Positions 63,814 through 64,000 of a stretch of DNA of 64,000 nucleotides are shown one piece after another. Numbering within the stretch: position 1 is the stretch's first letter; each line of letters begins with the position of its first letter. The DNA comes from Larus michahellis (Eukaryota; Chordata; Aves; Charadriiformes; Laridae), in the NCBI RefSeq assembly GCF_964199755.1, contig NC_133930.1, forward strand, positions 34,956,652-35,020,651, read 5' to 3'. The notes under the pieces are model-generated. The model ran no database searches. It was given only the letters and a program-made list of their open reading frames with translations, and was not told the origin of the DNA. Position numbers and translations under genes: made by a program.

Positions 63814-64000
63814 CAACCACTGCTTTTGATCTTTCCTTCTTTACATTCAACCAGTAGGACTTAAGGTAGATGAATTCTCAGATTCAGGAATAGTGGGTTT
63901 TAATTAAACAAATAATAGTTAAAGCAAATTGTATTTAGTAGAGAAGTCTGATTTTAGATTTAAATTATCTCCATGAAGGTTCAAAATATAAACTCAGGAA

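Larger units (their letters stand above)
62784..64000 (-). other. ZDHHC21: ZDHHC21 intron, runs off the right edge
   Basis: The sequence upstream of the exon at 62,667-62,783 contains no further ZDHHC21 exon. The next one, expected to encode the third membrane segment and the loop before DVF, was looked for and not found, so it lies beyond 64,000. The intron holds a run of 16 T at 62,970-62,985 and an A-rich CAAAA repeat at 63,762-63,813. Confidence 0.85.

Noticed and set aside
1..64000. Search for CRISPR arrays, phage, operons or bacterial-type defence systems.
   Set aside because: The DNA is vertebrate: spliced gene, CR1 and LTR elements, CpG depletion. No regularly spaced repeat array or dense coding was found.

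Overview
The window looks like an ordinary bird nuclear locus and very probably comes from the Z chromosome. Three things support this. It carries two 5'-truncated CR1 LINE retrotransposons with the avian octamer tail (ATTCTGTG/ATTCTATG units). It carries one LTR of an endogenous retrovirus. It also carries the last three coding exons of the palmitoyltransferase gene ZDHHC21 on the minus strand, with clean GT-AG splice sites and an intact reading frame. ZDHHC21 lies on human 9p22, which corresponds to the bird Z, in the order NFIB - ZDHHC21 - CER1 - FREM1. The species cannot be named from the sequence.

Layout. From 1 to about 45,260 there is no supportable protein-coding gene. If synteny is conserved, this is the non-coding interval between ZDHHC21 and NFIB. 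It holds scattered simple repeats, a diverged 148-bp tandem duplication (6051-6347), several short perfect inverted repeats (9101-9217, 14602-14625, 22081-22100, 34503-34520), G/C-rich and purine/pyrimidine tracts (16.3-17.6 kb), two CR1 fragments (23.7-24.2 and 27.5-27.9 kb), an LTR of about 660 bp with a target-site duplication (36,638-37,309), and a run of 24 G (37,531-37,554). Some stretches look like conserved regulatory DNA, but only by motif texture. At 45,280-45,690 there is a compact CpG island (about 48 CpGs by hand count) with a near-consensus CTCF site, a TGACGT element, an alternating CG tract and a quadruplex-forming tract.

From about 47.1 kb to the right end is the 3' part of ZDHHC21, transcribed right to left: an intron (62,784-64,000), an exon encoding the fourth membrane segment (62,667-62,783), a 13.96-kb intron, a 44-bp exon with the TTxE-like motif (48,667-48,710), a 552-bp intron, the last coding exon (47,982-48,114) and the 3' UTR below it. 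The DHHC catalytic domain lies in exons beyond 64,000.

I found no undescribed multi-gene system. The observations most worth checking are the isolated CpG island with a CTCF motif just past the 3' end of ZDHHC21, the 24-bp perfect palindrome in the desert, the triple E-box palindrome, and the ambiguous right edge of the LTR.
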